From Vulcanimicrobiota bacterium (GTDB lineage: Bacteria > Vulcanimicrobiota > Vulcanimicrobiia > Vulcanimicrobiales > Vulcanimicrobiaceae), in NCBI GenBank assembly GCA_003133185.1, contig PKWF01000264.1, forward strand, positions 1,923-11,685: a stretch of DNA of 9,763 nt, read 5' to 3'. A program made the translations under genes and the position numbers. The notes beneath the pieces were generated by a model. The model was not told the DNA's origin, made no database searches, and saw nothing but the letters and a program-made list of their open reading frames with translations. Of the stretch, positions 1 through 5,906 are shown one piece after another. The stretch's first letter is position 1. Each line of letters opens with the position of its first letter.

Positions 1-672
1 GTCAAGCTCGGTGCGAAGATTCTCAGCAATAGCTGGAGCTGCCCCGAAGACTGGGATTGCGAAGATACGAACTTCCCGAACTACTTCGACACGAAGGGCG
101 TCGTGTATCTCGCTTCGACCGGCGATTCCGGTTATAACACAATCGGCGGTCCGTCGGATCTCGCGACCGTCATTGGCGTGGGCGGCACGCAGCTGGCCCT
201 CAGCGGTTCGAAGTACACCGAAACCATCTGGAATGGCGCCGCTGCCGGTTGCTCGAGTCCTACCGTCGTCGGGAGTCCCGGCGTTCCGAAGCCCTCGTGG
301 CAGCACGACCCGGATTGTACCTACCGCACGGACGGCGACATTTCGTCCGAATCCGGCTGCTCGCCGCCCGTTGCCGAGTACGTCAGTCAATACGGCGGCT
401 GGACCGACGTCTGCGGCACGAGCGTAGCATCGCCGTTTAACGCAGGCATCATCGGGCTCGCGGGCAACGCCGCCAAACTGGGCTCCGGCGAGCACTTCTG
501 GAAACTCAAGAAGAAGGCGCTCAAGAAAGACCTTCACGACATCACGTCGGGCTTCGACGGCTCGTGCGGTGGCGAATACCTCTGCACCGCCGGCGCTAAA
601 GGCTCACTCGGCTACAAGACCTACTCCGGTCCGGGCGGCTGGGGTACCCCGAACGGCATTAAAGCGTACTAA
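1..672 (+). CDS. S53 family (sedolisin-like) serine peptidase, C-terminal part
   Basis: The frame is open from base 1 and ends at TAA 670-672, so 223 residues of a longer protein are visible; the start and the Glu/Asp catalytic pair lie off the left edge. Near the N-terminal end of the visible part is SNSWS (residues 9-13), typical of the conserved Asn-Ser-(W/F)-(G/S) strand of sedolisins. ASTGDSG places the oxyanion-hole Asp at residue 42. GTSVASP places the nucleophile Ser at residue 141. The tail carries the family's DITSG...CGG..LCTAG...GTPNG signature, but the Asp of the usual GYDGPTG calcium-binding turn reads as Ser (YSGPGG) in my alignment. S53 enzymes are secreted endopeptidases that work at acid pH. 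A second S53 gene follows on the same strand after a hairpin terminator, so the two are neighbours but probably separate transcripts. Several Cys residues suggest an extracytoplasmic, disulfide-bonded protein. Confidence 0.88.
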   Translation, partial: VKLGAKILSNSWSCPEDWDCEDTNFPNYFDTKGVVYLASTGDSGYNTIGGPSDLATVIGVGGTQLALSGSKYTETIWNGAAAGCSSPTVVGSPGVPKPSWQHDPDCTYRTDGDISSESGCSPPVAEYVSQYGGWTDVCGTSVASPFNAGIIGLAGNAAKLGSGEHFWKLKKKALKKDLHDITSGFDGSCGGEYLCTAGAKGSLGYKTYSGPGGWGTPNGIKAY

Positions 673-701
673 AGAAGACCCGTACGCAGCCGAATCCGTG
701 G

Positions 702-727
702 AAGGCGGGCGCAATCGCGCTCGCCTT
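702..727 (+). terminator. Hairpin terminator after the first S53 gene
   Basis: The arms 702-712 and 717-727 form an 11-pair stem (one G-U pair) closed by the tetraloop AATC. A modest T-rich stretch (TTTCGCAATTTCGTT, ending at 740) follows. The position 30 bases after the stop of the upstream peptidase fits a Rho-independent terminator; the U-tract is interrupted, so termination may be partial. Confidence 0.6.
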
Positions 728-838
728 TCGCAATTTCGTTAACGTGTGAACGGGGACGTCTCGAGCGGGTTGCCGCGCGGGGCTGCCGAACCGATTTTCA
801 GGCCCCTGTTTGGGCGGACTTCTGCTACTTCACCTATT

Positions 839-844
839 AGGAGG
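839..844 (+). promoter_or_regulatory. Ribosome binding site that fixes the start at 848
   Basis: AGGAGG lies 3 bases before ATG 848. The spacing is short, but the site decides between this ATG and the in-frame GTG at 746, which has no comparable site and would put 34 residues in front of a clear lipoprotein signal. Confidence 0.75.
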
Positions 845-847
845 CAC

Positions 848-3265
848 ATGCGACCATCATCACGCGTGATTGCGTCAACGTTGGGGCTCACGCTAACCCT
901 CACTGCGTGCGGAGGACAAAACTCCTCGCTTCCGTCTATGCTCTCGAGCAACAATGGCGGACCGATGGAATCCTCCGTACGAACGGCAACGCCAGGGAAC
1001 CCTTTGATTTCCATTCCGAAGCTGTACGGGGATCTGGCATATACCGATGCTGGAAGGCGAGCGGCCACCGCGCCGGTTAGAGTCTCTCTGACGCTTCGTT
1101 ACAATCATCAAGCCGAGCTCGACCGGCTCGTTGCAACGATCAGCGATCCGCACTCGGGCTCGCATCGTCAGTTCTTAACGGCGAAACAGTTTAACGATCG
1201 CTTCGCGCCAACGGAGGCCCAGGAGAAGCGGGTCGTTCACGAGTTGGAACGCGCCGGCTTCACGATCGAAAAACGGTATCCAAACCGAACGATCGTGGCC
1301 GCAACGGCTCGAACTTCAACCGTCGAGCACTTCTTCGCAACGGAGATTCACACCGTACGTCAAGGAAAGCACGGCGAGCGCTACACAAATGTCACTTCCG
1401 CGACCGTGCCTTCGTCAATCGCCGAACTCGTGCGCGACGTTTCGCTCAATAATCTTGTCGTGGTCCGGACCGTGACCGACCAGAGCGGCGTGGAAGGACA
1501 ACGGAGCGCCCCGCAGTTCCAAACCGACGGCCAGGGGCGCGCGATCCTTCCGCTTGGAGGGCTTTCGCCACAGGACTCCACCGGCAAGCTAGTCAACGGA
1601 AACTTTGCCAGCGGTTCGCTCAGCCCCGGCTGGATAAACGAAAGCACTACGCGGGGCAACTACGTGCAAGTCACGACGGCGCAGTCCTATCAAAGTACGT
1701 ATTCGGCCTTCATGGGTACGTTGTCGCCGCCCGAGATCAACGGCTGGGCTTCGATCGCTCAAGAAGTAACCGTCCCCACCGGCGGGGTTCTTAGTTTCTG
1801 GGTCTATCAAGGCTCGAACGAAGGCCAGCTGGGGTATGGAACCAAGTACGCGTGGCAAGCTGGGTATTTGCTCAACTCGCGCGGATCGATCCTCGACACC
1901 TTCTATAAGACCGTGAACAATACCAACGGTTGGGTGAACTATCAAGTCAATCTCAGCGCGTACGCCGGTCAGAACGACTATATCTACTTCGGTTCTTACG
2001 GTGACGGCTACTCGCAAACGTACGTTTATCAATACGTCGACGACGTTGCTTGGTTAGGCGCGACGCCTTCGCCGTCACCGACGCCGACGGCAGCGCCGAC
2101 CGCCACTCCGACGGCAGCGCCGACAGCCACTCCGACAGCAAAGCCGACGGCCACTCCGACAGCCGGCCCGACCGCTACGCCGACCGCGGCGCCAACGGCT
2201 TCACCAACTCCGGGCAGCGGATGCAACAACGCGTCGCCGGATAATGGGCCGCTTACCAACTCCTCTGGAACCCTCGCAACCGGCGTCGCTAAACCGTTCG
2301 ATTTCCCGGTTCAACACGGTTGCAACGGGGCCGGCTATACGGCAGCCATTGCAATCGACGATCCAGTAAACACGAGTTACCTCGCAACGTATCTGTCGGC
2401 TGCGGGCGTCACCCAAACGGGTACGGTGACGAACGAAGCCGTCAACGGCGGCGGCAGCGGTGACGACGCTGAAACGGATCTGGACGTACAGACCATCTCC
2501 GGATTGGCGCCGGGCGCGAACATCATCGTCTACGATATGGGTTCGCTCACCGATCAGAACATCGAGGACACGTACAATCAGGTGCTGACCGACGGGAAAG
2601 CGACGGCGGTTAACTCGTCGTTCGGCGGCTGCGAATCGAGCGACGTTCCGTTTGCCGATTCCACGAACTCGATTGCGGAGCAAGGCGCTGCCGAAGGCGT
2701 TGAGTTCTCCGCCTCGAGCGGCGACTCGGGAAGCAACGAGTGCGACGGCAGCAAGGGCGTCAGCGCCCCGGCCGGCGGCCCCTACTTCTCGTCGATCGGC
2801 GGAATCGACTTCACCGACACCAGCGGCGGCGTTCTCGAGACGGTGACGATGGGCAGTGTGGACGGTTACTCGGGCGGCGGCGGCGTCTCGACGGTCTTCG
2901 CGCTTCCCAGCTATCAAAGCGGTATTGCGGGGATGATAACGTCGGGTCGCAACCAGCCCGATATCTCGCTGCCGTTCTTTCCCGTAGCTGTCTATACGGG
3001 CGGCAGTTGGGGCGAGTACCTAGGAACGTCGTGGTCTTCGCCAGCTTCGGTCGCAATGGTCATTGAAGCCAATCAACTCCACTCCACGAAGCTGGGCTGG
3101 ATCGATCCGACGATCTATAGCTTGTTCGGTTCGACCGGTTATAGCGATTACTACACGCCGTGCACGTCCGGCAGCAATGGTGCGTACTCGTGCAGCGCCA
3201 CGGAGTATAACCAAGCCGCTGGAATCGGAGCTCCAAAGGCCTGGTCCTTGGCCAACGCTCTCTAG
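848..3265 (+). CDS. S53 (kumamolisin-like) protease lipoprotein with extra jelly-roll domain
   Basis: 805 residues. The ATG is chosen because it follows AGGAGG and begins a lipoprotein signal peptide whose lipobox LTAC puts the lipidated Cys at 21. Domains in order: a prokumamolisin activation propeptide at about 48-208; a beta-rich MAM/carbohydrate-binding-like jelly-roll at about 250-403 (opening NGNFASG, later FWVY and VDDVAWLG); a Pro/Thr repeat linker at 407-456; and the S53 catalytic domain at 457-805. The catalytic residues are visible: Glu542 and Asp546 in ETDLD, oxyanion Asp626 in SASSGDSG, and Ser728 in GTSWSSP. The C-terminal calcium loop is degenerate, with EYNQAAGIGAP where the family usually has a GxGxD turn, so Asn replaces the Asp. 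The enzyme should be membrane-anchored while immature, and cleavage in the linker could free the catalytic domain (inference). A strong hairpin follows the gene. The family identity is secure; the middle domain is named by appearance only. Confidence 0.93.
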   Translation: MRPSSRVIASTLGLTLTLTACGGQNSSLPSMLSSNNGGPMESSVRTATPGNPLISIPKLYGDLAYTDAGRRAATAPVRVSLTLRYNHQAELDRLVATISDPHSGSHRQFLTAKQFNDRFAPTEAQEKRVVHELERAGFTIEKRYPNRTIVAATARTSTVEHFFATEIHTVRQGKHGERYTNVTSATVPSSIAELVRDVSLNNLVVVRTVTDQSGVEGQRSAPQFQTDGQGRAILPLGGLSPQDSTGKLVNGNFASGSLSPGWINESTTRGNYVQVTTAQSYQSTYSAFMGTLSPPEINGWASIAQEVTVPTGGVLSFWVYQGSNEGQLGYGTKYAWQAGYLLNSRGSILDTFYKTVNNTNGWVNYQVNLSAYAGQNDYIYFGSYGDGYSQTYVYQYVDDVAWLGATPSPSPTPTAAPTATPTAAPTATPTAKPTATPTAGPTATPTAAPTASPTPGSGCNNASPDNGPLTNSSGTLATGVAKPFDFPVQHGCNGAGYTAAIAIDDPVNTSYLATYLSAAGVTQTGTVTNEAVNGGGSGDDAETDLDVQTISGLAPGANIIVYDMGSLTDQNIEDTYNQVLTDGKATAVNSSFGGCESSDVPFADSTNSIAEQGAAEGVEFSASSGDSGSNECDGSKGVSAPAGGPYFSSIGGIDFTDTSGGVLETVTMGSVDGYSGGGGVSTVFALPSYQSGIAGMITSGRNQPDISLPFFPVAVYTGGSWGEYLGTSWSSPASVAMVIEANQLHSTKLGWIDPTIYSLFGSTGYSDYYTPCTSGSNGAYSCSATEYNQAAGIGAPKAWSLANAL
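2066..2215 (+). repeat. In-frame Pro/Thr/Ala tandem repeat encoding a linker
   Basis: The bases are imperfect tandem copies of a 24-base unit encoding the octad PTATPTAA (variants AKPT, AGPT, SP). They form a 50-residue low-complexity, probably extended and O-glycosylation-like linker between the jelly-roll and the catalytic domain. Such repeats often change copy number by slippage. The opposite strand reads as a matching V/G-rich frame, which I regard as a shadow. Confidence 0.85.
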
Positions 3266-3288
3266 AGCTCTCGGACGGTCGTGATCGG

Positions 3289-3318
3289 AAGCGGGGTGTG
3301 CTGATGCATACCCCGCTT
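3289..3318 (+). terminator. Strong hairpin after the S53 lipoprotein gene
   Basis: The arms 3289-3300 and 3307-3318 pair over 12 positions (one G-U) around the six-base loop CTGATG. The hairpin sits 23 bases after the stop codon. Only a weak T-rich tail (GTTCG) follows, so it may act as a terminator or as a 3'-end stabiliser. Confidence 0.6.
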
Positions 3319-3363
3319 GTTCGACCCTCGCACACGGCACTTAATCGAACCGAGGTTTGCAAG

Positions 3364-3471
3364 ATGAGTCGTTCACATTGCACCAGGGATCTCGACCCGG
3401 CCAAGCTAGGAGACGTCAAAATCTCGCAAACGCGGGTGAGTGGACGAAAGATCGAGATCCCGAGTTCCTAG
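3364..3471 (+). CDS. Possible 35-residue small protein or leader peptide
   Basis: ATG 3364 is preceded by GAGG at 3352-3355 with 8-base spacing, a good ribosome site, and the frame runs to TAG 3469-3471, 12 bases before the GTG of the TRIC-like gene. The peptide begins MSRSHCTRDLDPAKLG and ends KIEIPSS. It is basic, with no signal peptide or membrane segment, and I do not recognise it. The same bases carry nested inverted repeats, so they may instead be a non-coding structured leader. Third-codon-position GC is only moderate, which does not settle the matter. Confidence 0.3.
   Translation: MSRSHCTRDLDPAKLGDVKISQTRVSGRKIEIPSS
3386..3461 (+). promoter_or_regulatory. Candidate structured leader RNA upstream of the TRIC-like gene
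   Basis: A perfect 10-base inverted repeat (GGGATCTCGA at 3386-3395, TCGAGATCCC at 3452-3461) encloses a second pair ACCCG/CGGGT (3395-3399 and 3433-3437) and a small GAGA/TCTC hairpin (3410-3413 and 3422-3425). The outer stem closes 8 bases before the purine-rich ribosome site of the gene at 3484. I compared it from memory with glycine, c-di-GMP, guanidine and other riboswitch cores and could not match it, so its function is unassigned. Confidence 0.35.
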
Positions 3472-3483
3472 AAAGATTACCGC

Positions 3484-4137
3484 GTGACGCCACAGGTTCA
3501 GTTTCAACTGCCGATCTTCTTCGACATCGGTGCAACGTTCATCTGGGCGATCACCGGAGCGGCCATGGGCGTGCGCCGCGGATACGACTACACGGGAATT
3601 TTCGTAATGGCGTTTGTCTCTGCGCTTGGCGGCGGGCTACTGCGTGACGGCATCTTCCTCCAGCACGGGCCGCCGGTCGCGGTGCGCGGCCCGACGTATC
3701 TGATCACGGTATTGGTGGGCGCGATCGCCGGGGGCGCAATCGGCGTCTGGGCCGGCGGCCGAAAGCCGACGCTTCTTTGGCGAACTCTCTCGCACAGCGT
3801 CGACGCACTAGGCCTGGGAGCATATGCATGCGTGGGCGCTCAAATGTCGCTTGAGATGGGGCTGGGTGCTCCATCGGCCGTCTTCATCGGCGTCGTCAAC
3901 GGCTGTGGGGGAGGCCTCCTTCGCGACGTTTTGACCAACACGATTTGGATGTTGCCGGGTCAGCTGCTCGCAATCGCCGCGCTGATCGGTACCATCGTTT
4001 TCGTTGGGCTAGAGGACCTGACGAGCCTCGGTGCAACGAACTCCGCCTGGATCGCCATTGGTTTGACGTTTGTGATCCGCATGTTAGCGGTGCGCTACAA
4101 CTGGCGGACGCGGGCGCTTCGCCCTCCGCCGGCGTAA
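3484..4137 (+). CDS. TRIC-type / UPF0126 seven-helix membrane protein
   Basis: 217 residues starting at GTG. An in-frame TAG lies only 15 bases upstream, so no earlier start is possible; a purine stretch AGAAAGA sits 7 bases before. The protein shows the internal duplication typical of the UPF0126/glycine-transporter-type family (relatives of E. coli YadS and YicG, and of trimeric intracellular cation channels). Repeat one spans about 11-98 and repeat two about 104-190; each carries GGGLLRD, at 49-55 and 142-148, the glycine kink plus Arg-Asp of this fold. Hydrophobic segments lie near 13-31, 36-52, 71-91, 108-125, 130-147, 158-176 and 187-205, giving seven helices, as expected. Bacterial TRIC homologues conduct K+ as trimers, while some UPF0126 members are linked to glycine uptake, so the substrate is open. 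A possible structured leader precedes it. Confidence 0.9.
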   Translation: MTPQVQFQLPIFFDIGATFIWAITGAAMGVRRGYDYTGIFVMAFVSALGGGLLRDGIFLQHGPPVAVRGPTYLITVLVGAIAGGAIGVWAGGRKPTLLWRTLSHSVDALGLGAYACVGAQMSLEMGLGAPSAVFIGVVNGCGGGLLRDVLTNTIWMLPGQLLAIAALIGTIVFVGLEDLTSLGATNSAWIAIGLTFVIRMLAVRYNWRTRALRPPPA

Positions 4138-4228
4138 GCCAGCTTCATACTTTCTTAACACATTGACGCTAGAGTCGCAACGTCCACCGGCCACCTCGGA
4201 AAGTGGCGCAATCCGTTCAACATCGTTT

Positions 4229-4234
4229 AAGGAG
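4229..4234 (+). promoter_or_regulatory. Ribosome binding site for the small lipoprotein
   Basis: AAGGAG lies 4 bases before ATG 4239. It selects this start over an in-frame GTG at 4203 that would add 12 polar residues before the signal peptide. Confidence 0.75.
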
Positions 4235-4238
4235 TAAC

Positions 4239-4685
4239 ATGCAGTCTGCCAAATGGTCACTTCGATCCCTTGCAGCCATCGCCGTCGCCGGCATGCTCGC
4301 CGGATGCGCCGGCGGCGCGTCTATGCCTGCGGCATCGACGAACGCTCTGTCCTCAATGGCATCGCGGGCGCCGTTCTCGAGCGCTTCGATTCAACCCGCT
4401 AAATGCAAATCCGATCACGGCGTATCGGTGAATCCCTGCTCGATCAACTTGTCGCTCTCCAATCCCGACGAAAACGTAACGACGAAGGGCCCGAACGGGG
4501 GCACCTTCAGCTTCAACGATAAGACGTGCGTCAAGGACGACATCGCAACGATTAGCGGCTCGGGTAACAGCTACAACGCGGATTGGGGCTCAAAATCAGG
4601 GTCCTGCACCGCAGTCTTTACCGATAAGGATTCCGCAGGCAAGAAAATCGGCACGGCTAAGCTCAAAATCACGAATAAAGCCTAG
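4239..4685 (+). CDS. Small four-cysteine exported lipoprotein, Ig-like fold suspected
   Basis: 148 residues. The N-terminus has basic residues, a hydrophobic stretch (LAAIAVAGML) and the lipobox LAGC, with lipidated Cys23. The mature part begins with a flexible Ala/Ser-rich stretch (24-54), then a compact domain (about 55-148) with Cys at 56, 67, 97 and 123. Alternating strands rich in Ser, Thr and Asn, ending TAKLKIT, resemble an Ig-like beta sandwich. The four Cys could form two disulfides outside the cytoplasm. I do not recognise the family and assign no function. It stands alone on its strand, about 100 bases after the TRIC-like gene, and its TAG overlaps the stop of the convergent serine hydrolase. 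A TTGACG at 4163-4168 could be part of a promoter, but no matching -10 element is evident. Confidence 0.8.
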   Translation: MQSAKWSLRSLAAIAVAGMLAGCAGGASMPAASTNALSSMASRAPFSSASIQPAKCKSDHGVSVNPCSINLSLSNPDENVTTKGPNGGTFSFNDKTCVKDDIATISGSGNSYNADWGSKSGSCTAVFTDKDSAGKKIGTAKLKITNKA

Positions 4686-5836
4686 CGGACGGCGTAAACG
4701 AACGGAACGTGATCGGGCGTCATGATTCGCGCGATATCGCGGACCATGACGCTCGCTACGCCCTCGACCGGTTCGGAGGCCTGATAGTTTATCCACGCTA
4801 CGATCGTGATGCCCGTCGCCGGCGAGTAGTAGTCTGCGGTGTTGTAACCCGGAAGCGCGCCGGTGTAGCCATACCAACCTGCACTGCAAGTGATACCCAG
4901 ACCAAAGGACGTGTTGCCTAAGAACGGTATGCACTCGATGAGGTCGCGGTAGGTTTTCGATCCGCTCGCCTTGCCGGTGGCGTACAATTTGACCCAACGC
5001 CGGATGTCATTCATATTGGATATCATCGCGCCGGCCGATCCCGTGAACGCAACGGGGATCGTGTTGCTCACGTCCACCCAGTCGCGTTGTTTGTCGAGTT
5101 CATAGCCGCGTGTCCAAGGGTTGCGCATCTCCTGGGTTTGCGGATATATTGTCTGCGTTAATCCGAACGGCTCGAGCAGCCGCCTTCGGATCTGGTTTCC
5201 GACGCTATCTTTGGTTATGTCCTCGATGATGAGTCCAAGAAGCAAGTAGTTGGTATTACTGTACCGGTAGCGTTTGCCGGGCGCAAAGTAAGGCTTCTGC
5301 CGCACCGCCCATGCGACCAGTACGCGCGGGTCGAAATTTTTCGGGACCTTCATGTCCAACCGCCCGAACTGCGGCGTGGCGTAAGCCTCAAAAAGACCGC
5401 TCCGCATATCGCACAGCTCCCGCACGCTGATATTCTTGGCGTTGGGTATGTCGACGCCCAACGAGAAGCGGCTTAGCGGGTCGTCGAGGCCGAGCTTCTT
5501 TTCGGCTACCAATTGGAGCAGAACGGCGATGACAAACGTCTTGGTATTGCTGCCGATGCGGAAATGATCGGCCGGCGTAAGAAGCACTTTCTTTTCAAGA
5601 TCGGCGTAGCCAAACGCGCGTATGAAACTGCCTCCTTTGCCGTCCCAGACGCCGATAAGAGTCGCCGGTACCGGCGTGCGTCCCCCGAAACGCCGGCGAT
5701 CCTTTTCGACGGCTGCAACGATTGCGGATTGCACGGAACGACTCGCCGACGAGCCTCCCTCCTCTGCGGAACCCCCGCTTGGACTTGGGAGAACGACGCC
5801 AAGAATTAATGCGGCAAACAGCGCGCGAAATGCCAT
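4682..5836 (-). CDS. Secreted serine hydrolase, class C beta-lactamase / DD-peptidase fold
   Basis: 384 residues. The signal peptide (about 1-24, ending GGSA) directs export. The active-site signatures of the family (Pfam Beta-lactamase, PF00144) are in order: SNTK with nucleophile Ser96 and Lys99, YSN with Tyr192 and Asn194, and a third motif YTGALPGYN at 324-332, where relatives usually have HTG or HSG; here Tyr324 replaces His. The Ser, Lys and Tyr residues needed for acylation are intact, so activity is likely but substrate choice may differ. Members include D-Ala-D-Ala carboxypeptidases, esterases, D-amino-acid peptidases and AmpC; I cannot say which this is. ATG 5836 is the first possible start, because an in-frame TAG lies 9 bases upstream; GGAGG abuts it with just 1 base between. 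It is divergent from the permease and converges with a lipoprotein gene in a CTAG double stop. Confidence 0.9.
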   Translation of the reverse strand: MAFRALFAALILGVVLPSPSGGSAEEGGSSASRSVQSAIVAAVEKDRRRFGGRTPVPATLIGVWDGKGGSFIRAFGYADLEKKVLLTPADHFRIGSNTKTFVIAVLLQLVAEKKLGLDDPLSRFSLGVDIPNAKNISVRELCDMRSGLFEAYATPQFGRLDMKVPKNFDPRVLVAWAVRQKPYFAPGKRYRYSNTNYLLLGLIIEDITKDSVGNQIRRRLLEPFGLTQTIYPQTQEMRNPWTRGYELDKQRDWVDVSNTIPVAFTGSAGAMISNMNDIRRWVKLYATGKASGSKTYRDLIECIPFLGNTSFGLGITCSAGWYGYTGALPGYNTADYYSPATGITIVAWINYQASEPVEGVASVMVRDIARIMTPDHVPFVYAVR

Positions 5837-5906
5837 GCCTCCCTATTCGACCGCCGTGGAGGCGAGCGCCTGGCGCCGCGCGAACCGCGACGGAGGCCGC
5901 GTAGAC
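5837..5906. promoter_or_regulatory. Short divergent control region, hydrolase and permease
   Basis: Only 70 very GC-rich bases separate the two divergent starts. Both ribosome sites (CCTCCC on the minus side, GGAGG 5892-5896 on the plus side, 10 bases before ATG 5907) fall inside it. No clear -35/-10 pair is visible, so at least one promoter probably lies inside the opposing gene. Confidence 0.4.

Noticed and set aside
779..806. Stem GGGGCTG / CAGGCCCC upstream of the S53 lipoprotein as a riboswitch
   Set aside because: Short, bulged and with no neighbouring pairings; it matches no riboswitch core I know.
746..847. GTG start extending the S53 lipoprotein by 34 residues
   Set aside because: It has no ribosome site and would bury the lipoprotein signal; ATG 848 has AGGAGG and gives a proper lipobox.
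2201..2917. 238-codon open frame on the minus strand inside the S53 gene
   Set aside because: Arg/Val-rich composition is a codon-bias shadow of the plus-strand protease, which has all catalytic motifs.
5622..5906. 95-codon N-terminal extension of the permease frame
   Set aside because: It lies entirely antisense to the hydrolase and its divergent gap, is Pro/Arg-rich and unlike APC N-termini; ATG 5907 with GGAGG fits the family length.
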